44,032 nucleotides of DNA from Betaproteobacteria bacterium (GTDB taxonomy: Bacteria > Pseudomonadota > Gammaproteobacteria > Burkholderiales > Eutrophovitaceae): assembly GCA_020346185.1 (NCBI GenBank), contig CP070775.1, positions 2,056,988 to 2,101,019 on the forward strand. The letters run 5' to 3'. The position numbers and the translations under genes are program-made. Shown in pieces: positions 27,648 through 36,042 of the stretch (within the stretch, counting starts at the first letter, position 1; the number at the start of each line of letters is the position of its first letter). Below the pieces are notes generated by a model that saw nothing but the letters and a program-made list of their open reading frames with translations, searched no databases and was not told the origin of the DNA.

Positions 27648-29021
27648 ATGCGTACATTGTTTCGTGTTTTGCGGCCGCTGAGAACGGGTCTGGTTGCCAT
27701 CGCAATGCTTTTCGCAGGCGTGATCCTCGTTGGCGCGCCGGCGCACGCGTCTGACAAGTCGATTCGTATCGGCCTGGTCACTTTCCTTTCCGGCCCTGAA
27801 GCTGACCCATTCGGTGTCCCAGCGAGAATCGCCGCGGAAGCGATCGTTGAATCGCTCAATGCCGGAACGGCTCCGGCTCCGTACGGCTCGATTGGAATGT
27901 CCGGCGTGCCCATCGAATTGGTCATCGTCGACGAAGCGGGCGGCGCAACCAAACAGGTCGCGGAATTTCGTAACCTAGTCGAGCGGCAAAAGGTCGATTT
28001 CGTGATCGGTTATATCTCGAGCAGTGACTGTCTCGCCATCCCCCCAGTCGCCGAAGAACTGAAGAAACTCACCGTTCTTTTCGACTGCGGCACGCCGCGT
28101 GTGTTCGAGGATGCATCCTACAAGTACGTTTTTCGCACGCGCCCGCATGCCACAATGGATGCCGTTGCGGGGGCGCGTTACCTGCTTGAGGCCCGTTCTG
28201 AACTGAACTCTTATGCCGGCATGAACCAGAACTATGCCTGGGGTCAGGACTCATGGAATGACTGGAAAGCGGTGATGGAAGTTCTGCGCCCGAAGGCAAA
28301 ATTCACCACCTCGCAGATGCCCAAATTCGGCGCCGGCCAGTACAGTGCAGAGATTTCGGCGCTCATGCAAAGTCGCCCCGAAGTCATTCATTCAAGCCTG
28401 TGGGGCAGCGATCTCGAGGCATTCATGCTGCAGTCGACGCCGCGCGGCCTTTTCAAGCGCAGTGCTCTGTTATTGATTGCCGGGGAGCCGAATCTGCATC
28501 GTCTAGTGGGAAATATTCCGGATGGCACCATTGTTGGCGCCCGGGGACCACATGGAGTGTTTGCGCCAAACAGCGAATTGAATGACTGGCTGCGCCGTAT
28601 CTATAAGGCCAAGACTAGCCGCGAGCCGAATTACCCTGCGTACAGTGCTGCCCAGGCATTTCTCGGCCTGAAAGCGGCTTACGAGCGAGCGCGCCTCGAG
28701 AAAGTCAAAAGCGCCATACCGATGGGAGCGGCAAGGGGTGTCAAGGAAGGCATGGAGGAGGCCTATCGGATGCCAAACACCGAAGAGGTTATTGCCGCAT
28801 TCGAACATCTCACCTTTGCATCGCCCAGTGGCAAGGTCATGATGCGACTCGGTAAAGGCCATCAGGCCGTGCAGGGAACGGCCTACGGAACAACGCGCAC
28901 CGTTAATGGCAAAGTCATCATTGAAAACATCAAGTACTATCCGGTCGAGGAAGTTCAGCCACCGGAGGATGTCAGGAGCATTGACTGGATAAAAGGCGGT
29001 TTGAAACCGGGAAGATGGTGA
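27648..29021 (+). CDS. Branched-chain amino acid / amide-type ABC transporter substrate-binding protein
   Basis: A 457-residue periplasmic binding protein (Peripla_BP_6 / LivJ type). It has a long signal peptide (basic MRTLFRVLRPLRTG, hydrophobic core, cleavage near AHA-SD, residue 34), then IRIGLVTFLSGPEA and a two-lobed domain including DFVIGYISSSDCLAI and FRTRPHATMDAVAGARYL. The start at 27648 follows a GGGAG site; the open frame 18 bp further up is not needed. The gene is intact, while the permease and ATPase genes behind it are broken, so it may be an orphan receptor or be on its way out. The ligand cannot be told from sequence. Confidence 0.88.
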   Translation: MRTLFRVLRPLRTGLVAIAMLFAGVILVGAPAHASDKSIRIGLVTFLSGPEADPFGVPARIAAEAIVESLNAGTAPAPYGSIGMSGVPIELVIVDEAGGATKQVAEFRNLVERQKVDFVIGYISSSDCLAIPPVAEELKKLTVLFDCGTPRVFEDASYKYVFRTRPHATMDAVAGARYLLEARSELNSYAGMNQNYAWGQDSWNDWKAVMEVLRPKAKFTTSQMPKFGAGQYSAEISALMQSRPEVIHSSLWGSDLEAFMLQSTPRGLFKRSALLLIAGEPNLHRLVGNIPDGTIVGARGPHGVFAPNSELNDWLRRIYKAKTSREPNYPAYSAAQAFLGLKAAYERARLEKVKSAIPMGAARGVKEGMEEAYRMPNTEEVIAAFEHLTFASPSGKVMMRLGKGHQAVQGTAYGTTRTVNGKVIIENIKYYPVEEVQPPEDVRSIDWIKGGLKPGRW

Positions 29022-29085
29022 TCGAACCCAGATCAGCATGCAGTGCGCTGCGCTCGCCGTATAGCGTGCAAGAGTAGCGTTATCG

Positions 29086-29790
29086 ATGGCACAACTGGTC
29101 GCCGTCCTGGTCGACGGGGTGATTTACTCATGTTGGCTGTTCATCATGACCATCGGCCTGACGCTGATCTATGCAGTAATGAAGATTCTCAACATCGCGC
29201 ACCGCAGGGTGTTAGCTCTAGCTGCCTATAAGGCCGCATCGCTGGCCGGCCACTGGTTCGAACCGGGCGATCTGCCAATGGGTACCTGTGCGATCATGTT
29301 GCTGGCCATCTCATTTGCGATTGGCGGTTTGCTGGCCTGGACGTTGTGAGACGAACGCGCTACGGCAAAATCCTCATTGCAGTCATTCACGACCGGGAGA
29401 TGGCCGGGTCACAGGGCGTTAATGTCAGTCTGGTTTACTTTGTCGCGTTCACAGTTGGTGCCACGCTCGGCGCTGTCGGGGATTCGTTGACGGCACCGAT
29501 GGGTTCATTGCAGCCAGGTATTGGCGCCGAGATGATTGTGCTGGCGTTCGCGGTGGTCGTCATCGGCAGTCTCGGCAACTTACCGGGGGCAGCCCGCGCC
29601 GCCATGCTAGCCGACATTGTGCGCGCCGCAGCGATTCATTTCCGCTTTCGAAAGCATAGGCAGCATCGCTTATGAGCATTCACCTGATACCTGGCAGATG
29701 GCACTCGGCATCACCATGCTGATGGTGGTTATGCTCCCGCCCGGTGGACTCTGGTCGCTGTTTACACACGTTATCCGGAGGGTAGCGTGA
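29086..29790 (+). pseudogene. Remnants of the LivH/LivM permease genes of the same transporter
   Basis: Two blocks of a LivH-type permease lie in different frames. 29086-29349 begins with a LivH N-terminus (MTIGLTLIYAVMKILNIAH) and stops. 29346-29675 carries the C-terminal part (RRTRYGKILIAVIHDREMAG, GIGAEMIVLAFAVVVIGSLG). About 100 codons of the middle are missing between them. The conserved AHG is damaged (AHRR). From about 29658, in a third frame, comes a LivM-like tail (YEHSPDTWQMALGIT... GGLW) ending at 29790, so most of livM has been deleted. A working permease cannot be made from this. Confidence 0.85.
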
Positions 29791-30436
29791 GCGTCGTTGT
29801 CGAGGCGAAGAAGTCCGTACAAGAGTTTCAGCGCCGTCACCGCCGCTGGCGGCGTCAGCGTCGAGTCAGATGCGGTGGTCGGCCTGATCGGTCGCGACGG
29901 TGCGGGCAAAACAACGTTGATGTGTAGCGTCATGGGCTTGCTTGCTCCAAGCGCTGGTTCGGTCGAGTTCTCTGGAACAGCGCTCGCCAGGACGCCAACG
30001 CATGCTCGTGCCCGCAATGGCATCGGCCACATGCCCCAAGACCGGCGACTGTTACCAGATCTGACTGTAGAGCAGAGTGTCTTAATTCCAGCCTGGTCGG
30101 TCGGAATCAAAGACGCCACCGCGAGGCTGGGCCTTTACGTTGATCCCCGAGGTCCGCGAGTTTGCCTACCGCAAGGCCTTGCTGTTATCCGGCAGGCAGC
30201 AGAATCTGGTGGCTCTGGCTCCCGCTCTCATGTGCGGTATCAAGCTACTGCTGCGCAACGAGCCGTTAGACGGTGTCGGACCAGTACTGGCAGCTCGACT
30301 GGCAGAAGTGATTGGTGGCCTAGGTGAGGAGGGGGCTGCCATCATACGGCCTGAATCGGGCCAGACCCATTCGCGTGAATTGCTCTATCGCATCCACACC
30401 GCGGATCGTGACGACGTCAGTCTGGCGCGGGAATGA
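29787..30436 (+). pseudogene. Decayed LivF-type ATPase gene of the same transporter
   Basis: A GTG at 29787 follows a good GGAGG site and overlaps the livM remnant stop. The coding potential then changes frame near 29820: the ATPase continues in the frame giving VVGLIGRDGAGKTTLM (Walker A intact). It changes frame again near 30135, continuing with EVREFAYRKALLLSG. Key elements are eroded: the signature reads LSGRQQN instead of LSGGQQK, and Walker B reads LLLRNEP instead of LLLLDEP. A separate livG is absent. This is a pseudogene by both frameshifts and motif loss. Confidence 0.85.
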
Positions 30437-30525
30437 CTCTTGTTTGGCTTGACGGGCAGCTTAAACACAACATGCTGGGCGCGAAGTGATGCCGCCGATC
30501 TTGAATAGGCTCTGGGACGAATTTT

Positions 30526-31029
30526 ATGAAAATTGAGACTCGCTGGATTCATGCGGGCGTATTCGTGGCATGCGTCGGACTCATTGCATACGCAATGGTG
30601 CTGCAGCACTTCATGGACCTCGAACCTTGCCCGATGTGTATTCTGCAGCGCTACGCATTCGTCGGTGTCGGCCTTCTCGCGTTGCTGGCTGCCATTCACG
30701 ATCGGCGTGCATGGGGGCGGTGGGTCTACTCCGGGCTGATAATACTGGTATCCAGCCTTGGTGCCGGTGTGGCCGCCCGCCATTCCTGGCTGGAACACAA
30801 CCCGCCGCCGGTATATGACTGCGGCGCTGACCTAGGATTCGTGATTGACACGTTCCCGTTGGCAGAGGCGCTGCCTATGATTTTCCGAGGCACCGGCGAC
30901 TGCACAGAAGTACTGTGGCGTTTCCTCGGCTTGTCTATCGCCGAGTGGGCACTGATTTGGTTCCTGATTTTTGTTGTTGTCGAAGTATTTCTCGCGACGC
31001 GAAGAGAGCCCGAGTCAAAATCGACTTAA
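30526..31029 (+). CDS. dsbB: Disulfide bond formation protein DsbB
   Basis: A 167-residue inner-membrane quinone reductase that reoxidises DsbA. It has four transmembrane helices and two periplasmic loops with the working cysteines: C35/C38 in EPCPMCILQR, and C99 and C126 in the second loop. Length is normal (E. coli 176). Its stop is 12 bp from the convergent kinase gene stop. No dsbA is in the window; the reductive partner dsbD is present only as its alpha domain at 12681-13145. Confidence 0.95.
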   Translation: MKIETRWIHAGVFVACVGLIAYAMVLQHFMDLEPCPMCILQRYAFVGVGLLALLAAIHDRRAWGRWVYSGLIILVSSLGAGVAARHSWLEHNPPPVYDCGADLGFVIDTFPLAEALPMIFRGTGDCTEVLWRFLGLSIAEWALIWFLIFVVVEVFLATRREPESKST

Positions 31030-31041
31030 AAAACGGTCGGT

Positions 31042-32019
31042 TCAGGAGGAATTGGTCACGGCGGATAATTCACGCCAGAACCCCAATGCGGTCTGGGTAC
31101 GCCACTTAACATGGCGGCGCAACGCTCGCGCAATCACCGGTGCGTAGGGTGACGCGTTATCCTCGGCTACTTGTTGTGGAATTCCTTCGACGATCTCGTC
31201 ACTGGTGAAGTACGGAATTTCTTTCAGCAGCAGCGACAATAGCAACAGACCCGCCTGATAAATGTCGATCTGTCGGCCATTGGCGCCGAACGAGTGGGGG
31301 TCAATGATCTCAGGCGGACGCATCCATTCGGCCAACCTCGTCTGAAAAGCACGTACGTCAGTCTCGAGTCTGGTCAAGCCCAGATCGCCTATTTTGAACG
31401 AGCGCACAATGCGGTGTATGAACGTCGCCTGCTGCCGTGATTCAACCACAAACACGTTTCCTGGATGCAGATCCTTGTGAATGTAGCCATGCGCATGAAT
31501 GTAATCGAGCGCTTGCAGCACATCGCGAGCGACGTACGGCAACCAACGGTTCGCATCCAGACCGATGCTGGTGATAACCTGCATTAACGGAAAATTACAG
31601 CGTTCGATAATCAGGTAGAACGTGTCCTGATGCTCGAATGCGTCACGCACGAACGTGATGTTGGGATGCCGCAGGTCCATGAGCTTTCCGGCTTCCTGCA
31701 GCCAGCTCTCGCGCACTTCAGCATAGGCTCGATCGTGTGGCAGGATCACCTTGGCAACCAGCGCGTTGCCCCACTCATCACTACATTCGTATACCACGCC
31801 GAAGCCACCGCGACCGAGCTTCTCACCAATGTGGTATTTGCGATCACCATGCGAAATCGTTTCACCCGCATCGGGCAAGCGGAAACAGCGCGGCTGACGC
31901 TCCGTGACAGGCCGCTCGAGAACGGGTACGCCTTGTTTTAAGCCGTCCGGCGAAATCATCGGCAGAAACTGACTGTCAAGTATGCGCAGATCGGATGACA
32001 CAAACCCGCCTCCATTCAT
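31042..32019 (-). CDS. Hanks-type serine/threonine protein kinase
   Basis: A 325-residue cytoplasmic kinase without a membrane segment or extracellular sensor domain. About 60 N-terminal residues of unknown role precede the kinase domain. Motifs: glycine loop GRGGFG (69-74), VAK lysine K90, E109, the catalytic loop HKDLHPGN (D183, N188) and DLG (D212) in place of DFG. All key residues are present, so it is probably active. The start is the ATG at 32019; there is no better one in frame downstream, and the extension to 32190 looks non-coding. It lies on the same strand as, and after, the nitrile hydratase-like genes, but a hairpin and about 320 bp separate them. Confidence 0.88.
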   Translation of the reverse strand: MNGGGFVSSDLRILDSQFLPMISPDGLKQGVPVLERPVTERQPRCFRLPDAGETISHGDRKYHIGEKLGRGGFGVVYECSDEWGNALVAKVILPHDRAYAEVRESWLQEAGKLMDLRHPNITFVRDAFEHQDTFYLIIERCNFPLMQVITSIGLDANRWLPYVARDVLQALDYIHAHGYIHKDLHPGNVFVVESRQQATFIHRIVRSFKIGDLGLTRLETDVRAFQTRLAEWMRPPEIIDPHSFGANGRQIDIYQAGLLLLSLLLKEIPYFTSDEIVEGIPQQVAEDNASPYAPVIARALRRHVKWRTQTALGFWRELSAVTNSS

Positions 32020-32342
32020 CACCGGCAATGGTCGCCGCGAGATTCGGAACGCTCTAGCCTCGCTTCGGATGGAGGCTCTTGGCCACTTCAACGTCCTCGC
32101 CCATTGCTGAATCTGAGTTTCCTCGAGACCGCCACCTGCAATTACGGTGCCAGCATGGCTCGATAGCCAAAGCCGCGTCGAAACGGGCAAACGTCGTCAA
32201 CATCCCCTGCGCAAGCCCCCCACGAGACCGCGATCACGATCATCGACGGCTTCCAGGTGCTGACAACGGTCAGTTCATGACAGTCTTGAGGGTAAGTACC
32301 AACAAATGAGCCGAGCGCCCGGAAACCGCTCGGCCGAGAGCG
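32020..32342. other. Intergenic stretch of ~320 bp between the nitrile hydratase-like genes and the kinase
   Basis: No gene is recognised here. The minus frame continuous with the kinase (to 32190) lacks family similarity. It contains the hairpin at 32310-32334 and must hold any separate kinase promoter, but no clear -35/-10 pair was found. Confidence 0.5.
32310..32334 (-). terminator. Probable terminator after the nitrile hydratase-like genes
   Basis: GCCGAGCG (32310-32317) pairs with CGCTCGGC (32327-32334) in a perfect 8-bp GC-rich stem with a 9-nt loop, starting 8 bp after the alpha-type gene stop. On the minus strand it is followed by TCATTTGTTGG, a short T-rich tail, so intrinsic termination is likely though not ideal. 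Confidence 0.5.
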
Positions 32343-32981
32343 TCAGGGCTCAGCGGCGAAAGTGACACCAATCATGGCATCCCTGGTGACCAGCTCGGCC
32401 AGTTGCTCCTCGCTCCAATCGTCGGTGCCGGCGGGGCGCCTCGGCAGTACCAGATATCGCATATCAGCGTTGGAATCGTGCACACGGACAACGACATCGT
32501 CGGGCACGACCGTTCCAAACTCGCGCAGCACCTCACGCGGGCTATTGACCATGCGAGAGCGGTAGTTGCGGCTCTTGTACCAGTCGGGGGGCAGGCCGAG
32601 CAGGAAGCGCGGATAGCACGAACACAAGGTACAAACGACGACGTTGTGCACCTGATCAGTGTTCTCGACCACTATCAGCTTGTACAGCCCGCGCTCGAGG
32701 CCGAGCGCTTCACACGCTGCGTTGGCGTCCATTAGCAACAGTTGCTGGTATTGCGGATCAGTCCAGGCACGCGCAACCACCCGTGCACCATCTACTGGTG
32801 AGCGATTGTCCATTGCTTCGACTTCGCGGCGTACTTCATCAGCGCTGGTGAGCCGCTTTTCTATAAGCAATTCCCGCAACGCGATTTCCATCGCCCGCCA
32901 GTAGGTCAATGTGTCATCCTGATCGGGGCGTAGCGGATGCCGGTGGGGAACACCCTGTTCGTGTTGGTGCCGTTCAGTCAT
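32343..32981 (-). CDS. Nitrile hydratase alpha / thiocyanate hydrolase gamma family metal subunit
   Basis: A 212-residue catalytic subunit carrying the metal claw C117-T-L-C120-S-C122. In this family CTLCSC marks cobalt enzymes, while CSLCSC is typical of iron ones. Around it are NVVVCTLCSCYPR and LGLPPDWYKSRNYRSR, and later VRVHDSNADMRYLVLP, all hallmarks of the family. Two of the cysteines are normally oxidised after translation. The N-terminus is His-rich. The ATG at 32981 overlaps the preceding stop (ATGA). Nitrile hydratases make amides from nitriles; thiocyanate hydrolase makes carbonyl sulfide and ammonia. The substrate cannot be decided from motifs. Confidence 0.9.
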   Translation of the reverse strand: MTERHQHEQGVPHRHPLRPDQDDTLTYWRAMEIALRELLIEKRLTSADEVRREVEAMDNRSPVDGARVVARAWTDPQYQQLLLMDANAACEALGLERGLYKLIVVENTDQVHNVVVCTLCSCYPRFLLGLPPDWYKSRNYRSRMVNSPREVLREFGTVVPDDVVVRVHDSNADMRYLVLPRRPAGTDDWSEEQLAELVTRDAMIGVTFAAEP

Positions 32982-33280
32982 GCCGATTCCAACCAATGTT
33001 GGTAAATTTCGAGGTCTACTGTGTCACCGTCCTGGCCCCGATAATCGCGCCAGATGTCGGCTTGCCGGAAACGCACCCGGTATAGCGGTTGTTTGGGCAG
33101 CCCCGGACGGGCATAGGCAAGTTCCTCTGGGTTAGCATAAGTGCCACAGAAACGTTCGATCACGCCCGACTTTCCGCGAATGTAATACGGTGTGCGGACA
33201 TGACCGATTGGGTAAGCCTGACGAACTGTCACTCGCTCTCCGCTATGAAATCGCGGCGCAATTGATTCAGGTTCCGTCAT
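32978..33280 (-). CDS. Nitrile hydratase beta C-terminal half / thiocyanate hydrolase alpha-like subunit
   Basis: A 100-residue protein corresponding to the SH3-like barrel that ends nitrile hydratase beta chains: FHSGERVTVRQAYPIGHVRTPYYIRG, GVIERFCGTYANPEE and PLYRVRF, with a WRDY motif near the end. In two-subunit nitrile hydratases this is fused behind the helical part; here it is a separate gene, as in thiocyanate hydrolase. The ATG at 33280 overlaps the upstream gene by 14 bp and its own stop overlaps the metal subunit start, so the three genes are tightly coupled and expected to form one complex. Confidence 0.87.
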   Translation of the reverse strand: MTEPESIAPRFHSGERVTVRQAYPIGHVRTPYYIRGKSGVIERFCGTYANPEELAYARPGLPKQPLYRVRFRQADIWRDYRGQDGDTVDLEIYQHWLESA

Positions 33281-33584
33281 CACTTCTTGCCTGAACAGCA
33301 GAGATGCGCCGACCCAGTTCGTCGATGCTGATGACGCCTCGCTGTATCAGAGTCTGCGCAATCGCGTAGACCCAGCGTTCGTAGTAGCTCATCTCGTCAT
33401 AAGCGTCAGCACCGAGGCTTTCGATATTGCGGCGCAGTTCGTCGACTGTCATCAGCCCCTTCTTCGATAACAGTACCATCATGGCGTCGACGCGTTTTTC
33501 CCACAACGCGTAGTCGTGCTCACTCGGCACGACTTCACCGGCCGGCACACCACCGATATCGTGCACACCACGATAGTTGGACAT
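33267..33584 (-). CDS. Nitrile hydratase beta N-terminal half / thiocyanate hydrolase beta-like subunit
   Basis: A 105-residue helical protein that begins with the beta-chain hallmark GVHDIGGV and continues with ALWEKRVDAMMVLL and YYERWVYAIAQTLIQRGVIS, matching the first half of nitrile hydratase beta. Accessory (activator) proteins of these enzymes are related in sequence and similar in size, so a role as activator is an alternative. The GxHDxGG start favours a structural subunit. It is the first gene of the three, with a poor ribosome site, starting just 30 bp after the hairpin behind grxD. No separate activator gene is visible. Confidence 0.82.
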   Translation of the reverse strand: MSNYRGVHDIGGVPAGEVVPSEHDYALWEKRVDAMMVLLSKKGLMTVDELRRNIESLGADAYDEMSYYERWVYAIAQTLIQRGVISIDELGRRISAVQARSDDGT

Positions 33585-33613
33585 TTCTAGCGAATCAGCT
33601 TCCAGGAGAAAAC

Positions 33614-33637
33614 AAGGGCCAGCTCACGCCAGCCCTT
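33614..33637 (-). terminator. Intrinsic terminator between grxD and the nitrile hydratase-like genes
   Basis: On the minus strand AAGGGCTGGC, loop GTGA and GCTGGCCCTT form a 10-bp stem (two G-U pairs), followed by GTTTTC. It lies 16 bp after the grxD stop and 30 bp before the first nitrile hydratase-like start. It probably ends the hemA-prfA-prmC-grxD transcript. Confidence 0.65.
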
Positions 33638-33653
33638 ATCCCCGAAAGCCGTT

Positions 33654-33962
33654 CTATTTCTGAAACAGCTTGTGAAGTTCACCGGACTGATACATCTCAC
33701 GCATAATGTCAGCACCACCGATGAATTCGCCGCCAACGTACAGCTGCGGAATGGTGGGCCACTGCGAAAACTCTTTGATACCCTCACGGATGTCGTTATC
33801 GGCCAGAACATTCACCGTCGCGACATTGTCAGCACCGCAAGCTTCCAAAATCTGTACTGCGGCGGCAGAGAATCCACACATCGGCGCGTCCGGGGTGCCT
33901 TTCATGTAAAGCACCACCGGATTGTCCGTTACTTGTTTCCTGATTACTTCCTGAGTGTCCAT
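33654..33962 (-). CDS. grxD: Monothiol glutaredoxin, Grx4 type
   Basis: A 102-residue glutaredoxin with the CGFS active site (29-32) in TPDAPMCGFSAAAVQ and the glutathione-binding WPTIPQLYVGGEFIGGAD. CGFS glutaredoxins bind and deliver 2Fe-2S clusters rather than reduce disulfides. The ATG at 33962 follows a strong AAGGAAG site. It comes about 100 bp after prmC on the same strand, a common place in gammaproteobacteria, and ends at a clear hairpin terminator. Confidence 0.96.
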   Translation of the reverse strand: MDTQEVIRKQVTDNPVVLYMKGTPDAPMCGFSAAAVQILEACGADNVATVNVLADNDIREGIKEFSQWPTIPQLYVGGEFIGGADIMREMYQSGELHKLFQK

Positions 33963-34063
33963 AACTGCTTCCTTGACATTTGATTAGCGCGGATTCACAC
34001 CCGCCAACAACACAGACCAATCGCAAGCGATAGCTAGTCCGCCTTACCCGATTGCCCACCTAA

Positions 34064-34954
34064 TTATCCAGTGCCCACAGTACCCGTCAACCAGCGTCCG
34101 CCACTGACCCGCAATACGCCTGCCAAGTCGCGCTCTGAAACGATATCAGCCAGACCGGCCCGGCTCAGCATATGCCGAACCGCTTCGGCCTGGTCGTAGC
34201 CGTGTTCACAAAGCAGCCAACCTCCCGCGGCCAGATGGCGCGGCGCCACGCTCGTGATTCGCTCCAGGGCATCCAGTCCCTTGGGACCGCCGAGGAGGGC
34301 ATGCCTCGGCTCGAAGCGAATATCCCCTTGTTTGAGATGGTTATCGTCCTCAGCTACATATGGCGGGTTAGAGACGATCATCTCGAATGTCGTTCCCGCG
34401 AGTGCATCAAACCAGTCGCTGTGCAGCAGCTTTAGCCGCTCGCCATTTCCCAGTAAGCGCGCACAGTTAAACCTGGCCACCCTCAGGCAGGCCGCCGATG
34501 CATCAACTGCCGTTAGCATTACATGGGGCCGCTCAAGGGCGATTGCAATCGCAATCGCCCCGCTGCCGGTGCCAAGATCGAGCACCCTGACAGGCGCATC
34601 GGGCCGGATGCGCTCGAGCGCCATGTCGACCAATAGCTCGGTCTCCGGTCGCGGTATTAATACGTCAGGCGTGACCGCGAAAACATGTCCGTAGAACTCA
34701 CGCTCGGAAAGAATGTATGCGATCGGCTCTCCGGCAAGGCGCCGCTCCAATGATCGCAGGTAGATTTCGTTCGTTGCTGCCTGGGCAGCCAGTTCAGGTC
34801 GCGCAATCAGGCTGGCACGCGTCACTTGCAGGGCGCGAATCAACAACAGCTCGACTTCATTGCGCGCCTCGCGATTGGACAGCCCAAGGGCATCGCGCAG
34901 GCGTATCGCATCGTGCATCAGCGCTGTACCCGGTGGCGCCACCGTTGCACTCAC
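34064..34954 (-). CDS. prmC: Release factor glutamine methyltransferase
   Basis: A SAM-dependent enzyme that methylates the glutamine of the GGQ motif in release factors. It has [16 protein letters not shown] for SAM binding and NPPY (196-199), the active-site motif that binds the target glutamine; [11 protein letters not shown] is also conserved. The GTG start at 34954 overlaps the prfA stop (GTGA); Met13 (34918) is an alternative. Its substrate RF1 is encoded directly upstream. Confidence 0.96.
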   Translation of the reverse strand: MSATVAPPGTALMHDAIRLRDALGLSNREARNEVELLLIRALQVTRASLIARPELAAQAATNEIYLRSLERRLAGEPIAYILSEREFYGHVFAVTPDVLIPRPETELLVDMALERIRPDAPVRVLDLGTGSGAIAIAIALERPHVMLTAVDASAACLRVARFNCARLLGNGERLKLLHSDWFDALAGTTFEMIVSNPPYVAEDDNHLKQGDIRFEPRHALLGGPKGLDALERITSVAPRHLAAGGWLLCEHGYDQAEAVRHMLSRAGLADIVSERDLAGVLRVSGGRWLTGTVGTG

Positions 34955-36042
34955 AACGGCGCTGCTTCCTGTGATAGCGCAGCGAGCTGCTCGGTTTGAT
35001 GTTCTGTAGACAAAGCGTCGATCAACTCATCGAGATCGCCTTCCATGACCTGCGGCAGCTTGTACAGCGTCAGATTGATGCGGTGATCACTGACCCGGCC
35101 CTGCGGGAAGTTGTACGTACGAATTCGCTCAGACCGGTCACCGCTGCCTATCATCGTCTTTCTGCTAGCCGCTTCCTGAGCCTGTCGCTCTCGAATCTGG
35201 CGGTCCTTGATACGCGCGGCAAGTATAGACAATGCCTGCGCCTTGTTCTTGTGTTGCGATCGATCGTCCTGGCACTCGACAACGATGCCGCTCGGCAAGT
35301 GCGTAACGCGCACCGCTGAGTCGGTTTTGTTGACGTGCTGACCGCCAGCCCCCGACGCACGAAACGTATCGATGCGCAGGTCCGCGGGATTGAGCTCGAC
35401 ATCCTCGACGGCGTCTGCTTCCGGCATGATTGCCACCGTACAGGCGCTGGTATGAATTCGCCCTTGCGCTTCGGTCTCCGGCACCCGTTGCACACGGTGG
35501 CCACCGGATTCGAACTTCAGCTTCGAATAGGCGCCACTGCCGGTGATTTTGGCGATGATTTCCTTGTATCCGCCGAGTTCCGATGGGCTCTGCGATACGA
35601 GGTCAACTGCCCATCGCTGTCGTTCAGCGAAGCGGCTGTACATTCTGAACAGGTCACCGACAAACAAAGCTGACTCGTCACCACCGGTACCCGCGCGGAT
35701 CTCCAGGAAGATGTTCTTCTCGTCGTTCGGATCCTTCGGTAACAAATGCATCTGTAACTGCGCTTCCAGCTCGTGCATCTTCTCACGGCTGGCTGCAACC
35801 TCCGCTTCGGCCAATTCCTTCATTTCCGGATCGTTGGCCAATTCAAGCGCCGACTCAACGTCGCGCTCACATTCGAGATAGGTTTGATAAAGCTCGACGA
35901 TCGGGGTGATTTCGGCGTGCTCTTTGGCGAGCTGACGAAAACTGTCCATGTCACGTGCGGCGTATTCGGAACTTAGCAGCGCGTTAAGTTCCTCGAGCCT
36001 GGCGGCAAGCTGCGCTAGCTTGGACCCGATCGACGGTTTCAT
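34951..36042 (-). CDS. prfA: Peptide chain release factor 1
   Basis: A 363-residue factor that terminates translation at UAA and UAG. It has the catalytic GGQ (233-235) and the stop-codon recognition PxT motif, here P-E-T (188-190; P-A-T in E. coli). Length and domains are normal, so UAG should be read as stop in this organism. This matters for the TAG codons in accC and the BCCT gene. It overlaps hemA upstream (ATGA) and prmC downstream. Confidence 0.97.
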   Translation of the reverse strand: MKPSIGSKLAQLAARLEELNALLSSEYAARDMDSFRQLAKEHAEITPIVELYQTYLECERDVESALELANDPEMKELAEAEVAASREKMHELEAQLQMHLLPKDPNDEKNIFLEIRAGTGGDESALFVGDLFRMYSRFAERQRWAVDLVSQSPSELGGYKEIIAKITGSGAYSKLKFESGGHRVQRVPETEAQGRIHTSACTVAIMPEADAVEDVELNPADLRIDTFRASGAGGQHVNKTDSAVRVTHLPSGIVVECQDDRSQHKNKAQALSILAARIKDRQIRERQAQEAASRKTMIGSGDRSERIRTYNFPQGRVSDHRINLTLYKLPQVMEGDLDELIDALSTEHQTEQLAALSQEAAPL

